Positions 1 to 10,292 of a stretch of DNA of 64,000 nucleotides are shown here, one piece after another. Each line of letters starts with the position of its first letter. Position 1 is the first letter of the stretch. The DNA lies in assembly GCA_029532415.1 (NCBI GenBank), contig JAQOTA010000049.1:372001-436000 (forward strand), in the 5' to 3' direction. The DNA comes from Marasmius tenuissimus (lineage: Eukaryota; Basidiomycota; Agaricomycetes; Agaricales; Marasmiaceae). The notes beneath the pieces are model-generated. The model made no database searches. It saw nothing but the letters and a program-made list of their open reading frames with translations, and was not told the DNA's origin. The position numbers and the translations under genes were made by a program.

Positions 1-1162
1 CTCAGTGAGCTCCGCAGGTTAGTGCAGACATGTCGAGACTCGAGACTCGGAGAGGACACGCTCCGCTGACACTAGTAGTGAGGATTGCAAGAAAACCCCA
101 AGCTATACATGCTGGAGTCGGGAAATCAGCACTCAGCAATGAGAGTCGTGAGGAGACGAACCCTGGACAAACTATGGCTGCAGGCCCGTTCACATGCAAT
201 CTAAAGGGGTTGTGGGTTGAGTTGGTGCTCGCTACAAGTTTTCCTGCGAGGATCCATTATCGAACGCCAATAATCAATGTCGAGGGACCCGGGCCAGGGG
301 TGCAGCGCAGCCAATATCGATGTCGGTCAACGAAGTCAATTGGATCATTGGGTGACGGCACTGGGCAACCTGCCCGCGCCATCTTCAACACGTTTCTCAA
401 ATTTGACTCGGACACTGCGGTCAGACTTCAACCAAGCACTCAACTTAGTGCCGTCCACGGTGACTCAAGTGAACCTTCTGCTGGTAGGTGGGGTTTTGTG
501 TATATACCGTATATACTGTATATCTACTATCTGTCTACAGGTCCTCTTGAGCTCGTAAACATATACATATACATATACAAATACAACCGTTTATATACGG
601 TATATAGACATTACGGTTGGAGCCTTACTGCCAGTGCCAGCCGAAGGTTGAGTACGTTGAGTCTGAAACTTGGGCTCTCTCTGACTTCTCTTTTACTCTT
701 CCATCGGGTCCACGGGCTATATGAATCTACGACTATTGTCATTGATTCCAGTCGATCCCGAACTCTTGCCTCGTGATACTCTTGCCTGATCAATGTACTT
801 AGCTTCTGGTGATGGATTGACGGGGAGTGCATGATAACGTCCCGATATCTAATCAAGATGAATTTTATGTTGATTGAATTATGAATAGCATTCCAGGTAT
901 CTACTCGTATCGAACAACACCATTATAGTCAATGTAATCTCCGAGTACTTACCCTCATTCGTGTGCTCATAGATTCATGGCACATGCGGTGGTGCTGTGA
1001 GAGCTGTACCCGCCGCGCACGGACCCGACGGTTTGGTTCTCCCTCGACGCGACCGGATCTTGGACCTTCCATTCGTATAACTACTCGGACATTACATCCA
1101 CTTATAGTCATTTCCTCTAATTCTTTCTCTCATCTCCCATCCTTATTTCCAGCCTCGTCACA
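1..1162. other. Intergenic region, no gene seen
   Basis: No reading frame here resembles a protein family. The stretch holds an AT-rich block at about 495-610 with alternating TA/CA steps and an inverted repeat (listed separately). The last 60 bases before the arginase start are pyrimidine-rich, as is common in promoter and 5' leader regions of fungi. Confidence 0.6.
501..606. repeat. Inverted repeat in AT-rich block
   Basis: The 15-mer TATATACCGTATATA at 501-515 is matched by its exact reverse complement TATATACGGTATATA at 592-606. A run of ACATAT units lies between them at about 560-580. The arms could form a hairpin or be the remains of a small terminal-inverted-repeat element. No target-site duplication was recognised. 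Confidence 0.7.
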
Positions 1163-2633
1163 ATGGCCTTTACACCGCGTTTCGTCAAGGACAAGACTAT
1201 AGCAGTGAGTTCTGTATAGTCTTTTGTCGAGGAACACAGCTCACTGGGTTCTATAGATCGTTGGATGCCCCTTCAGGTGAAGATGAATATTAGGAGATTA
1301 TCAGCTCAGAACTGACGATACGATGGGCAAACTCGATTAGAGGTGGCCAGGTACGTGCTCACTTGACCGTGTCAAAGCCCGACCGTTCTGATAACCTTTT
1401 CACGCGACCCTATCCACCAACAAATCACAGGCCAAACTCGGCGTCGACAAAGGCCCAATCCACCTCGTCGAGGCAGGTCTCGTAGACCAGCTCAAAGAAC
1501 TCGGATGGAACGTTCAATTCGACGGACACCACCAATTTGAAGAAATCGCGGCCGCGGATGATCCACCCATCGGAAAGCTCCTCAACCCAAGATTGGTTTC
1601 GAAAGTCTGCGAATCTGTAGCCAAAGTCGTCGGTGGACATGCGAAGAGTGGGCAGTTACCTCTTACTTTGGGTGGTGATCATTCTTTGGTGAGCTATCTC
1701 TGTTCTGTTACCATACTCTATCCACCCTTATCTAAAAACTCATTCAATCTTGTCAGGCAATGGGAACTATCTCGGGAACCTTAGAGTGAGATATGGGATA
1801 ATTTGCTTCGGAGGAAATGAACGCTCAAATATAGACGGCGCATTACAGAGCTCACCCCGATGCATGTGTCGTCTGGGTCGATGCACATGCTGATATCAAC
1901 ACCTACGAGACTACGGATTCCGGTACGGACAGTTCTCTTTTTTTGTCCTTATCGCTGACAACTTGCTAGGTAACATTCATGGAATGCCCGTATCTTTCCT
2001 CATCGGAATCGGCCAGAAGATCCCCGAGTTTGCATGGGTCAAGCCCCTTTTGAAGACAAACCGAATCGTCTACATAGGCCTCCGCGACGTAGACTCGGGA
2101 GAGAAGCAGATTTTGCGAGAGAACAACATCAAGGCTTTCAGCATGCATGAAGTCGACAAGTACGGGATTGGGAAGGTTGTGGAGATGGCTTTGGATCATG
2201 TCAACCCTAATCGGGATTTGCCCATTCATTTGAGCTTTGACGTAGATGCTTTGGATCCTTCCGTTGCGCCGTCAACGGGGACACCAGTGAGAACGTGGTC
2301 CCAACTCTACTTTGAGGATTTTGTTGATAGGTTCTTCGTTAGGTTCGCGGAGGTCTCAGCTTTAGAGAAGGTCATTATATTTGCGAGGCTGTCTGGGAAA
2401 CTGGTCTGCTCTCTGCGTTAGACATCATGGTGAGCTCCACGTGCTATTAAAGGAAACACAGCTAACTCGTTTGTACAGGAAGTCAATCCTTCTCTCGCTG
2501 ATGGAGATGGTGTTGAACAGACAGTCGCAGTGGGTTGTTCCTTGGCACGTTCGGCATTGGGTGAGTTTTGGCTGTGCTCGCATTAGCAACATCCAATTTA
2601 CTGATCTTCATGTCAGGCGAGACTTTATTGTAG
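1163..2633 (+). CDS. Arginase
   Basis: Cytosolic or mitochondrial enzyme that hydrolyses L-arginine to ornithine and urea. The exons join into a full ureohydrolase. Manganese-binding signatures are visible: GGDHSL (first His), DAHADINT (Asp-His-Asp cluster) and SFDVDALDP (the two late Asp). The N-terminal segment IVGCPFRGGQ followed by GVDKGP is typical of arginases, and the C-terminus GCSLARSALGETLL closes the fold. The start ATG at 1163 is preceded by GTCACA and gives MAFTPRFVKDKTIA before the first intron. About eight introns are needed, including one on each side of a 10-nt exon at 1341-1350. No frameshift or missing ligand was seen. Family assignment is firm. Confidence 0.93.
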
Positions 2634-3653
2634 ACGTTGATTTTGCTACCCACGTTGTAGGCACAGTTCACTGCCCGATTACCATGTGTATATGTATAAA
2701 CAGCTCTTCAGATCCCCATGCCATGCACGAGGCTAGGGCCAGTTCGCAATGCTGAGCGGCGCTCGTAAAGTATGTTTCCTCGACACCATGAATGAGTATG
2801 GAGCCTCCCCAGTCATTCTATACAATTTCCGGTGCTGGGAGGATGCCACCTATAATATGTACAGCTCAACGTCCGTGGACTTGTGCCAGTCGACATGGAC
2901 AATTCTCGAAGTTGAGTCTGCGAACTTTTCAAGAGTCGACAAGAGAGTCAACTACATGCACAATAGGACGCGAACTCCAGTTCGTGGATTATCTTTCCCC
3001 GCTACGCCCCAACATACTTCAAGTGATCCAATTGTTCCGTTTTCAGAAACTGTCGCGTCCACCGTTGTCGATTGTCTCGGACAATCTGCTGCATCTTTCC
3101 GAAAGAGAGAAAGGTCAGATACTAGAGGGCCACATGCCATTCCTGACCTCGTTTATGGCTCTACTTCGACCCCAGGCGTTTAGTCGCATCTTCAAGCTCA
3201 TCTTTACAAGACTCGTCTACCAGTCCAGTCGGCACCGATGGGTACACGACTTGTGCAAGTCACCATGTTAGTGCCAACAGCCAGTGCTCTGAAGGGTATA
3301 ACGTTCAACGTTCGTATTTTCTTAAGTCGAATGGAGATATTCATGGATTTACGCTGTCACTGACTGAGTGGACAGAAGGTGGAAAGTAGAATAAAGGACG
3401 AACAAATATTGTGATCCATTCCAACTGACTTCTTGAGCCTGCTTACGCGCGAGGCAGCGTACATGGCTTTTTGGTTTTCAAGAGCAGTATTGACCATGGC
3501 GGACTTCTTCGCCTGGCATAACAATGAGATGGATGAGACGAATATGCTACCCGTTCATCCCCGCCAGGGTGCATGAACGGAATTCTTGAAGGAAGCTGCT
3601 CGTGTCGAATGCACTGATCCAACAGATGAAGACATGCGATAGAAGATACTGAA
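2634..3653. other. Intergenic region with one copy of a diverged direct repeat
   Basis: Overlapping plus-strand frames of 144 and 159 codons occur at 2749-3271, but neither matches a family I know. The segment at about 2968-3180 resembles 6190-6395 at the nucleotide level, so it may be a relic of a duplicated sequence, not a gene. Confidence 0.5.
2968..3180. repeat. Diverged direct repeat, copy 1
   Basis: Aligned by eye with 6190-6395. Shared blocks include AAGTGATCCAAT against GAGTGATCCCAAT, CTGTCGCGTCCA in both, and GGCTCTACTTC in both, in the same order and spacing. The two copies flank the epoxide hydrolase gene. Confidence 0.65.
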
Positions 3654-4046
3654 TCAGGCTGACAGGCCTTCGTTGCCGTGCTGCTTCTGGTCGTATCCCA
3701 ATTCCTCCAGCAAGATGATCATATTCTCTCTCCATTTATCGAAAGAGACTGGTGTTTTGTGGACCTTTGCACCGTCAGCACCGTGCGTCTCTGGCATTTG
3801 TTGATATGATGTGTCTGAAGACTGAACGTCGGGTGATGGTTCGAAAGAAGACGCGACACGATGCGTCATGCCGAAATTGGCAGGTACAAACAGCCCACAA
3901 CAAATGCCTCGGCAACAAGCTCCCTCCATTCCGCTACTCATCGACATCAACGGTGAATTGGTGAGTCCTGCTGGTCTGTCCTGTATAATGCTGACCTCTA
4001 CTTCTTTATCGGCTTGGAATTTGGCAAAACCCTCGAAGACATCCAA
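3654..4046 (-). CDS. Possible small protein of unknown function
   Basis: An open frame of 130 codons with codon choice like neighbouring genes near its 3' end (for example the stretch SFDKWRENMIILLEELGYD). No homologous family is recognised. The middle is rich in Ser, Met and Cys and could contain an unspliced intron. The opposite strand of the same stretch also has an open frame with splice-like sites at 3961 and 4086, so coding strand is uncertain. This may be a relic. Confidence 0.25.
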   Translation of the reverse strand: MDVFEGFAKFQADKEVEVSIIQDRPAGLTNSPLMSMSSGMEGACCRGICCGLFVPANFGMTHRVASSFEPSPDVQSSDTSYQQMPETHGADGAKVHKTPVSFDKWRENMIILLEELGYDQKQHGNEGLSA

Positions 4047-4337
4047 CTCGCGAATTCCGCCATTGCAATCTGCAGCTAATGTTCAGACTCGGGACACCTT
4101 TTCGCGTTCCTCTCTACCTGAAAAGACCTACATCGTTCATTTGCGGGCCGCGGCGCCTGAGTATGTATCAGTCTTCCTTTGTTAGTGGCCACAGATCACT
4201 GACGTCTTCGTTAAAGTTTGTTTACTACCAGGTGATTCGAGAATGGGCCCAAGCTTGATTTGAACCAAATCCGACCACTGTTTTGGAACTGATGCATAGC
4301 TTCTCGTAAGCCCTTTGCTTATCTTCCTCTTACTATC

Positions 4338-5804
4338 ATGGCTTCCAAGTTCAAGATCTCCATTGCAGACGACGCTCTCAATCTCCTGAAGCAAAAGCTC
4401 GAGCTCACGCGTTTGCCAGACGAAATCGATGAGGCCGGATGGGATTACGGTGCACCGCTTGCCGATGTCCGGCGATTGGTCGCTAGATGGAAGGATGGAT
4501 ATGACTGGAGGAAACACGAGAAGGCGTTGAATGATGATTTCCCTCAGTTTACGAGGGACATTGAAGTCAGCGGAGGTCACGGAACTTTGAATGTCCATTA
4601 TGTGCACCAGCAGAGCAAGGCAGCCAACGCCATTCCTATGTTATGTGTGCATGGCTGTGGGTATTTCCCTCTCCTCTGCGACTGTAAGCTGACCAAATTT
4701 CAGGGCCCGGAAGCTTCATTGAGGTTCGAAAGACCTTACCGCTCCTGACAGCCGCTGGAGAAGGGCACCCAAGCTTTCACGTTGTAGCTTTGGGTTTACC
4801 TGGCCACGGGTTTTCTGAGGGTGCGAAGAAGAAGGGGTTCGATCTGGCGAAATATGCCGAGGTAGGCCATAAACTCATGTTGGCTCTAGGATATGAGCAG
4901 TATGGTAAGTGGACCTTCACTGTGACTTCCAACCGTGACTTCCAAGCACTCGCTCATCTCTCGTCATTTCCAAGTCACTCAGGGAGGTGACTGGGGCTAC
5001 ATGGTACGACCCCGTCTAGTCCAACGCGATCTCAGTCCATCTCAACCCCATTACAGATAACACATGTCATGGCAGCGACCTACGGCGGTTCAAACATCAA
5101 GGCCTGGCACTCCAATATGGTTGTGGCGTCTCCTCCGCCCGGCACCATTGAGAATCCCACTGAAGAAGACAAAATTGCCTTGGAGAAGATCAATCAATAC
5201 ACGACGAAAGGAAACGGTTATTTTGTTGAACAATCTACCCAGCCCCAAACGATCGGCTACAATCTGAACGACTCTCCTGTGGGGTTGCTTGCATGGATCT
5301 ACGAGAAGCTCGTGCGCTGGACAGACAAGTATGCTTGGGAAGATGATGAAGGTGAGCGAGCTCGCCATGGTAGTGATACTCTTTGCTTATGGCTTTCCTG
5401 AATCGCCCAGTGTTGACCTGGGTTTCTATCTACTGGTTCTCCCGTTCTGGTCCGGCGGCCTCAGTACGCACCTACTACGAGGTCGCACAAAGTGGGGGAA
5501 TCTACAACCTTCCAAAAACAACACTCCCGTTCGGATATTCTTTGTTCCCTGCGGAGCTCGCTCCTATTCCCGTCTCGTGAGTACAATATGCTAGTCTGTC
5601 GATATCAACCGTTCGCGTGCTGACCGCGTTGCTCATCTATGCAGATGGCTCACAGACCGAGACGTGGTCTTTCATGAGCGTCATGAGCGAGGTGGTCATT
5701 TCGCTGCGTATGAAGTGCCGGAGATACTGGTCGCAGACTTGAGGAAGATGTATGGGAAGGGCGGGCCAGCATATGGAGTGGTCAATGGCAAGGACGGCTA
5801 CTAG
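4338..5804 (+). CDS. Epoxide hydrolase (alpha/beta hydrolase, EHN type)
   Basis: Converts epoxides to vicinal diols; microsomal-type epoxide hydrolases of fungi act in detoxification and secondary metabolism. An N-terminal EHN domain (about residues 1-110, including [18 protein letters not shown] and [12 protein letters not shown]) precedes the alpha/beta hydrolase core. The oxyanion HGxxP-type motif is HGCGPGS, split by an intron. The nucleophile lies in GGDWG at an exon junction near 4988-5003. The catalytic His is in [10 protein letters not shown] near the C-terminus. At least five introns. The end VVNGKDGY followed by TAG at 5802-5804 fits the usual length of about 400 residues. A P450 lies downstream on the other strand, a common pairing for oxidation and epoxide opening. 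Confidence 0.9.
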
Positions 5805-6766
5805 CCTATATGTTGACTTGTTAGCTCGCCCGAAGTACGGGTCGGTGCTAAGTACGATAATAGTTCTCAATGTCAGAGAGCTAGATGAAACAGAGGAAAT
5901 ACAGATGACTCGCAATCGCCGTAGGATAGGGTCGTAGTAAGCTGTGCTTGATCGATATTCTGCGAAGTGGGGTGATTGTGCTTAGCCCCAGCTCTTTTCT
6001 TGGTGGATTTCAAGGCCCCGGACTCGGCGTTCAGTACATGGACCATTCGTGTACTACACTTTTCCTGCAACTCGCGGCTCAGTCCGGCGCCGCTTTATAC
6101 TCCCTCTTCCCACAACTCAATAACTGGTCTAATTCTTCCTGGCTCGGAAGATCATCTCATTGTGTCTCCAAATCTCCTTCGGGAAAAGAACGCGAATGAC
6201 GGCTCGTAGGTTATTTTCCCCTTACTCCACCAGAATGCTTCGAGTGATCCCAATGCTCTGTTTTCGGATACTGTCGCGTCCATTGTCCGGGACAATTTGT
6301 CACAGCCGCTACATCCTTCCTTGAAAAGAGGGAAAATTATTATTCAGTAGAGACCCGCATACCAGCTTTTGGCTCTACTTCTCACCCAGGCATTGGACTT
6401 TGGGGCATCCAGTAGCAAGTATTACGCCCTGGAAGTAGGCTGAGCTCCCAGAGTTCAAAGGATAATTTGGGCCTCGGCATCGCAGAAGGGTGAATTCGCT
6501 ATTGCAACCCAAATTGAGAGTCGATAGTTGATTGGGTAGATTATCAAGCTCGTTCAGGGAAGCGCGGTCATGACCTTTTGAGCAGTATGCCATGGAGCCA
6601 CATACCTCTACCACTGGGTTTGTATAGCCGATATTGTCCGCTATCCTGTACGATGTATGTACGAAATGAGGTCCCAGTACCAACCAGTTCCCGGCTGATC
6701 ATTGTCCCCCTGTAGTAGATGATGTTACACAGATAGATCAAGATATACCAGTACTTGACTTGTACT
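5805..6766. other. Intergenic region between epoxide hydrolase and P450 3' ends
   Basis: The two genes converge here. Short frames at 5948-6209 on the plus strand read LFLVDFKAPD in one frame but match no family. The second copy of the diverged direct repeat occupies about 6190-6395. Nothing else is supported. Confidence 0.5.
6190..6395. repeat. Diverged direct repeat, copy 2
   Basis: Partner of 2968-3180 (see that entry). The translated core QNASSDPNALFSDTVAS parallels QHTSSDPIVPFSETVAS of copy 1, but this copy meets a stop about 30 codons later, so an ancestral coding sequence is possible and now broken. Confidence 0.65.
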
Positions 6767-8824
6767 TTACAATTCCTTCAACAAGCGAGCCCCAACCGAA
6801 TCCTCCCGGAGAACAATCTTACACTTGAATGGCTTGGGATGTCTACAAGAGCGCGTTTAGCATGACTAAAGTCTCTCGAATCCTAACACCACTTACCGAA
6901 TCACACTCGAAGTGAACTCGACAGGAGGTTTAATCTCCACTCCGTCATCTCCAACAGCTTTACTGATATCAAAGGTCGCGAGGATACGAGATATATTGGT
7001 GAACAGACTGTCTTCCGCCAATTGTGCTCCTATGGCACTCGTTTCTCAGCCCATAGAAAGAACGATTGCAGTGGTGAGAGGACTTACCGGGACACACGCG
7101 TCTCCCAAAACCGAACGCAAACTTCCTTGGGTCTGGTTCAATTTGTTTCCGAACAAGACCGGATAAGAAGCGAGAAGGATCAAACATCCAGGGATTACTG
7201 TAAAGCTCCGAATCGTGCATAATCGCCCTTGGTGTCAAACTCAGAATAGCGTCGGATAATAGGAGCCCAAGGGGGTGACGCACCAGATGTTGGCAATGAT
7301 AATCGTGCCTTCAGGGATTCTGTACCCCGTGTATTCGTCTTCCTGCGTTACCCTATGAGGAAGGCCTGATGGCAGGTAACGCGATTGGCTGAGCTGTCCA
7401 CAGAACCAACAGAAGAAAAAGCACCTATAGGGACAACGGGAGCCCACCGAAGGATTTCTTTGATTATTGCCTCGGTATATGGAAGACTACCTCTATCTTT
7501 CACGTGCGGTAGTCTCTCTTGACCGAGAACGGAATAGATCTCGTCTTGTGCTTGTTTCTGTATCTCTGGGTAGAGCGTCATGACAAGGAAAAAGGTCGTC
7601 ATGGCGGAGACTGTCTGGGGGGAAGTACCGGGTTCCATGAGAGTCCACAAGGTTGAAGAGTCGGGCTCACTGTATCAGCGCCCCCGGCGTACAATCCCGC
7701 AGCAGTCCAGCGTATGATATCCTCGGCTTCTTGAGACACGCCACCTTCTTGGTCTGAATGTGACTGCAACTGTGTCGATGTAAAAGATGGGATGTAACTT
7801 CCGGTGGCCTTTCAGGTCGAGTTGGTATCAATCCGAAGTTTGCTCGGCTGTGTATATGTACTCACCATCTGCTCCTTTACCCGAGCATGGGGGAACTGGT
7901 CAATAGGATCCATTTTCTCCCTATATTCTTTGGCTTTGAGATGGAAACCTCCACCAGGGAACCAGCTTGGGATAAAGCGTACTATATCGAGATTTCGTGA
8001 GTAGAGGCACCACTGAGAGGGTGAAGATACCTCACACCAAGGAAATACGTCGACAAGCCAGCGTCCAGGTCTCGTCAGTTCTTCAGACACAGCGAAAGCT
8101 TCTTTCATTAAGGAAACGAGATAGTCGTCGTCATCTTTGACAGGCCAGCCATAAGCAACTTCCACTATGGACGAGCCTGCATTCCTGTTTGAATTTTCGG
8201 AGTCAGTCGCCTCGGTTAACGAAATAGGGAAGTGCTCACCTCCTGGCATGGCTGATGAACTTCTCCGGTTCATTTTTTAACAAGTCTAACATCGTGATTG
8301 AATACCTTTCCTGGACTTCCTGATATCGGTCTACCATATCGTTCGCGTACAACGCCCTTCTGAAAAGGGATCTGTACTGTCGAAACCACGGGTGGAGCGA
8401 CGATATGTTGAATACGGCCCATTTGCGTCCTACGAGCTCCTTGTACATCCATGCTTGCGGTCGGTCGGAGTAGATATTCGATCTCGCTTCGAGAAGATCT
8501 TGTACGGCTTTAGAAGAGTTCAGAACAATGATCCGACGCGTAAGAACGCGGAAGTAGACTATGGGGCCTGGAGTAAGAGAAAGTTGAGTGAATTGGAACT
8601 TTGTGAATTCTTCGAGACACACCATATACCACGCCTGCCTTCATATACACATCCCAAGAGGCACCCTGCCGCAGTTGGTGTAGATTGCCAGAAATCAATT
8701 TCTGTGGGGGTCCCGGGGGTAGTGGAAGATCTTTCTTGGATTTCCCGTAGGCGTAGAGAGCAAGACATCCCGAGAGGATGACAATAACCGTTCTTGAACT
8801 GAGGTTGCTCACTAAGAGAGACAT
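6767..8824 (-). CDS. Cytochrome P450 monooxygenase
   Basis: Microsomal haem-thiolate monooxygenase. The N-terminus MSLLVSNLSSRTVIVILSG is a membrane anchor followed by the proline hinge LPLPPGPP. In order: the I-helix AGGADT, split by an intron at about 7619-7672; the K-helix ExxR as KEILRW; the PERF-like DPSRF; and the haem loop FGFGRRVCPG, where an intron separates the CPG from AQLAED. The last exon reads HPKPFKCKIVL and ends in LLKEL with TAA at 6767. The overall look (PPGPP hinge, GPIVYFRV, THRV-like stretch LPHRVTQEDEY) is like fungal P450s annotated as O-methylsterigmatocystin oxidoreductase-like, but substrate cannot be inferred. The gene runs tail-to-tail with the epoxide hydrolase. 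Confidence 0.92.
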
Positions 8825-10210
8825 GGTATCGATCTGACTTGGAAAGTGTAGCGGTATGACATAGATAGGCTAAGGAAGAGCTCACCCGTCTAATCGCCAC
8901 CAAAGTCACCCATTCTTGCTGTCGAATAACTTGTGCGGGACGCCAAAGGGAAAGCTAGGGGACGTGGGAAAGGCACACAACTGGTATTTGAATTGCCGGC
9001 GGTCCGGAGCCCGGGCACTGCTTGATCTTGGACCACCACTCCCCTTGTACTTATTCCTGCAAGAACGAACAGACGAGACTCATATTGGGTTCTCAAGTGT
9101 TCACTGGATAAAAGATGAGGCTCAATTCGGATGACCGGTAGCTGGTGTATCCAATAACCTCGCACGCCAAGCATGAATGAGGGGTTATGGACCAGTTCTA
9201 GATAGGAATTAATGAGTCGGGACAATAGACGAGGAACGGAGTTGAATTTTGCAAGGTGCGCTCTGAGTTCCGTATCTGCTATTTTCGATTGCTATAATCT
9301 TCAGAATAGGCTCGACCGTACAGGCTGGCCGATAACTCCAACGTATCGCCCCTCTTCCACCACCAATGGTGGCAGAAAATGGCCACATGCTGCGATCTTT
9401 GCACCGACGCCCCGCGACGGACGGAGGTCACTCCTCCCATCACGGTCTCCAAATGATCTCGTGGTACGTCGTAACCAGACGATTCTGTCGACAGAGACCA
9501 AGCAGACCAGTCATGTCATGCGAACCTATTACCTCGTTCAGCAAAGCGATCACTCTTCCATTGGCCAAAAAGATCTAGACGCCCATGCATAGATCCGTAG
9601 CCCACGCGCGGAGACACTACGGGTCTCCTTTGTTTTCATTAGATGCTTCGAGCCATGTGGGGAGAACACGAATAGCCCCGGCGCTACCCTTTAGGCTTAC
9701 TCCTCAGTGACACAGGTGCCGACGAGCGACGTAAATCCAGTAATCGGAACTTGACGAGAAGTCTTCTACGTTCCACCTCGGCGGGCGTGCACAAAGCGTG
9801 CAGCACGGTACTGAAGGGACGAACGCATGTTGGCTTAACTAAGTACCTGGACCCAATTCCTCGAGAGTTTCCACTATAGCTATGCGTGCACAGGTATGGC
9901 TTACTCTGTTCTAGTCAATGTGACCTAACGGGGCTCACTCGAAAACTCTAGGGAACGGACGGATTCAGTTTGCACTAACCAGCGCTCGTTTTCTCATACT
10001 ACTCAAACACTCCACTGCCACTCTGCGCAGTCGGATAACAGGGTGAGGTACGTCAGTTCTTTAGATACGCAACCGATCTCGGCGCTCAATGTCGCATTAA
10101 GTGTTTCGCCGCCTGACACGAGGATGTGAATTGACTCACAAACCAGATCTCAGCGCCACCACTGTTGATTGCTGTAGATCATCCGGCGTCTGATATGGGC
10201 ATGCCCGAGC
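8825..10210. other. Long intergenic region, no gene seen
   Basis: This spacer separates the divergent P450 and ABC transporter genes. A plus-strand frame of 126 codons at 9212-9592 overlaps another of 70 codons and has no recognisable motif. The stretch 9600-10160 has many stops in all frames. It may hold promoters for both neighbours. Confidence 0.5.
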
Positions 10211-10218
10211 TATATAAA
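10211..10218 (+). promoter_or_regulatory. TATA box of the ABC transporter gene
   Basis: TATATAAA lies 75 bases upstream of the chosen ATG at 10293, in a GC-flanked context, and would place transcription start near 10240-10250. This supports starting translation at 10293 and not at the in-frame ATG at 10165, which lies upstream of the box. Confidence 0.65.
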
Positions 10219-10292
10219 AGCTCGCGGGAGCGGGCATGTGTAGTCAATTCCCTTCATAGTTCTCCCTTCCTCTTCAAGCTACTTACCTCTCC

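Noticed and set aside
9212..9592. 126-codon plus-strand frame as a gene
   Set aside because: Composition is Arg/Thr/Ser-rich without hydrophobic core, overlapped by other frames on both strands, and no family is recognised.
10165..10292. Upstream in-frame start of the ABC transporter
   Set aside because: A TATA box at 10211-10218 lies inside this stretch, so the ATG at 10165 would not be in the mRNA.
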